This document shows, piece after piece, positions 61,910-64,000 of a stretch of 64,000 nucleotides of DNA (the first letter of the stretch is position 1; every line of letters starts with the position of its first letter). Source of the stretch: Enoplosus armatus (taxonomy: Eukaryota; Chordata; Actinopteri; Centrarchiformes; Enoplosidae); contig NC_092182.1 of assembly GCF_043641665.1 (NCBI RefSeq), forward strand, positions 27,688,293 through 27,752,292, read 5' to 3'. The position numbers were made by a program, and so were the translations under genes. The notes under the pieces were generated by a model. The model saw only the letters and a program-made list of their open reading frames with translations, did no database searches and was not told where the DNA came from.

Positions 61910-63525
61910 AAAGTCCAACACTTCGTTACAAATGCAAACATTGTAAAACTTCTATGATTATATGCTGTTTCTCGTTTGATAAATCCTAAATCACTGTGGT
62001 CATGCTTAGAGTGGGATCTCCATTTAAAGGTGCTCACATTCCTCCAGCGAACCTCATATGAGATGAGATAACCGCTGATGTAGACTGACCCTGGGGCTGC
62101 ATTACATGGACCGTTCCTCTACTCAGCTCTAATTCACTGCTTATCTGGACTCCAGTGCACCTTCAGATGCCTGCGAGCTGTCCCATATCTGTTAGCTGGC
62201 TAACAGGCAGGACACGAGGAAGTGGAGATAAGATGCATAGGACCCTGGGGAGTGTCCTAATCGGCATGGCTGGCCTTTCGCAGGCCACTTGTGTATTTGT
62301 GCACGTGTGTGTGCACAGCCCTCATTTGACCAAATGGCCTTTAGGTGTTCATGGGTTCTGCTTGTGTCATGATAATTGTGTTTTCTCTGCAGCCTTATGA
62401 GTGTGTGTCCATTGAACATGGCAGTGTAAGCAGAGTGTCGGCCCTGCATCAGATATATTTGGCTTCGGGTCAAGGCACCAGCTGATCTCACTGGTTTCAC
62501 TTGGTTTGTGTCATTTACAGAGACACAGTGTGGACAGTTGTCAGTAACATTGATTTATTACCCATAGTGCAGTGCTCGGCTGCCACGCTGCATCCCTTAA
62601 ACAGGAGATCAGTTTATTGTCCCTCTTCTCTATTGGATTTCATGGCATTTTATTTTCACTACATTCGATAGATCCACACAGAGAAATAGAGAAAAAAATC
62701 AATAAGAGAAAGAATCACATCAAAGCAGTTCAGCTCACACATTCTCAACCATACTGCTGTATTTTTACAGCAAACGAAATCTAAGAAAATACTTTGATGC
62801 TGCCCATAATGCATCTAACACTCTCCACTGTCAACAAATGAACGTGATTTATTAAAAACCGATCAATTTGTAACGTTGAGCTGTTCATTTGCATAAAATA
62901 AAGATGGCTATGCTCCAGAACTACTCCAAAGGTCTGTTTGTATCTCAGCCTATACAGTGGGAAAGTCACGGCACAGAAGATAACCAATTAAATTCAACAG
63001 AAATTGTGTATCAACCCACGCTGCTGCAAATGTAGTTTTAAGGGGACCTAAATGATCTCCTCAGGTTATAAAACAATTGGACTAAATGCCAGAATCAAAT
63101 CCTGGAATAATGAGATAGTAAAATGTAACTTCCTCTTTCTGAAAGTTAAGAAACCTTCACAGAGACTCACCCAAGGGTTCAATATGCAAAGACAGTGGAG
63201 CTGGTGCAAAGGCAATCCTGCTTGTTTGGGATAATTAGGAAAGCCACATCACCCAACTCTTCTTCAAAGAGACTGTTTCGTGCAAAGTAAAAACTGAAAC
63301 TTGTGTTGTTTGTACATGGGTTGGGGGATCGACGACCCTAAATACTGCTCTGCCTAAGGTGAGATGATGTTCACACAACACAAATTAACAATAACTTTCC
63401 TGAAATAATAATAATAATAATAATGTCTCTTTTTGTGTTTTTCAGATGACATTAATTATATAACTAATAATGTTTTGAGAAGAAATAAGTTAACATTTTG
63501 CTGTGATGGTTGTTTTTTTTGCAGG
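61910..63525. other. Sequence without recognised gene
   Basis: Short frames only. An (AAT)n run is at 63404-63423. No RNA gene or firm repeat was recognised. Confidence 0.5.
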
Positions 63526-63529
63526 AGTT

Positions 63530-63925
63530 CATGTTGGTAGGATGAGGGTTAAAGCTAGCTCCACCTCAGGCAGCTAACAGTAAAATGCTGCTCTAATATT
63601 AATTCATCAGTAATAATAAGCCAATAATGTAATATATTATTATGTGTAGCCTACTTTTACTTGTGATGCTAGTTACACTTGGCTAATAACACACAGGATA
63701 CCAGCTAAAGTTTGTGATTCGAGAGCATACACTCCAGCGGATCCCAGCAGAACATGACTGAGTTTACTCAGCTCAGTGTGCAAAATCAAAACATATGAAA
63801 CAACATACATGTCTCAAACAAACAGCAGCAAATTTTGCTTTTACTTAAGTGACATTCTCAACGCAGGACTTGTAATGGAGTATTGTTTTCATTACACTAT
63901 TGTGACTCAGCTGCATTAACTGAGG
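63530..63925. mobile_element. Diverged MITE fragment, same family as 37826/49205
   Basis: TAAAATGCTGCTCTAATATT, then CATCAGTAATAATAAGCC, and later TTTACTTAAGTGACATTC, CGCAGGACTTGTAATGGAGT and ATTGTTTTCATTACACTATT, follow the order of the abundant AGTAAAAGTACC element. A stretch around 63700-63780 looks like unrelated insertion. Confidence 0.5.
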
Positions 63926-64000
63926 CCTCTTTCCCGCTGTCATTTTATACATCTGTATCATAAATAAGTCATTATAGCCCTCTTAACACACAGGGGCCAT

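Noticed and set aside
58783..61921. Very long minus-strand reading frames (434 to 1032 codons)
   Set aside because: They are pure translations of a 15-bp tandem repeat, overlap in three frames, and have no domain or start context.

Overview
This window looks like gene-poor, repeat-rich nuclear DNA from a teleost fish, probably a spiny-rayed (percomorph) fish. The evidence is the repeat content: Tc1-like, piggyBac-like and hAT-like DNA transposon remnants, pieces of L2/CR1-type LINEs, a tRNA-derived SINE, and several short interspersed families that I recognise from teleost genomes. There are also many (TG)n tracts. No operons, prokaryotic genes, rRNA or functional tRNA genes were seen. I found no complete protein-coding gene. 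Almost every open reading frame is short and chance-like, or is a by-product of a tandem repeat.

Layout. 1-2.7 kb: a broken Tc1-like element with a LINE 3' end inserted inside its transposase gene. 2.7-10 kb: mostly unique sequence with two short telomere-like tracts (3958-3980, 6513-6537) and a tRNA-type SINE near 8.3 kb. 10.07-11.21 kb: a TTAA-bounded non-autonomous element with a palindromic core. 11.8-12.1 kb: a large compound TG microsatellite. 13.59-13.86 kb: a 32-bp minisatellite whose unit reappears at 50.30-51.08 kb. 15-25.5 kb: a SINE fragment and several interspersed repeats, including one family present three times in both orientations at 22-24.5 kb. 28.9-30.1 kb: two MITE-like elements. 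31.8-32.6 kb: a decayed LINE with an esterase-like domain running into the start of an endonuclease. 36.9-49.9 kb: further MITE fragments, a hAT-type inverted-repeat element (42.05-42.53 kb), an L2-type reverse transcriptase fragment (42.8-43.3 kb), and a TTAGGG-bearing interspersed repeat (48.6-48.9 kb). 50.3-51.3 kb: the second minisatellite array, next to a reverse transcriptase fragment of a different LINE lineage. 52.48-53.10 kb: two weak candidate exons on the minus strand, one encoding a convincing signal peptide. 58.14-61.91 kb: a 3.8-kb tandem array of a 15-bp unit with higher-order structure.

The most conspicuous feature is that 15-bp array. It leaves five of six frames largely open and so yields apparent proteins of up to 1032 residues, which I regard as artefacts. 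The most gene-like features are the two candidate exons near 52.5-53.1 kb, and they remain hypotheses. I did not find a convincing undescribed biological system.
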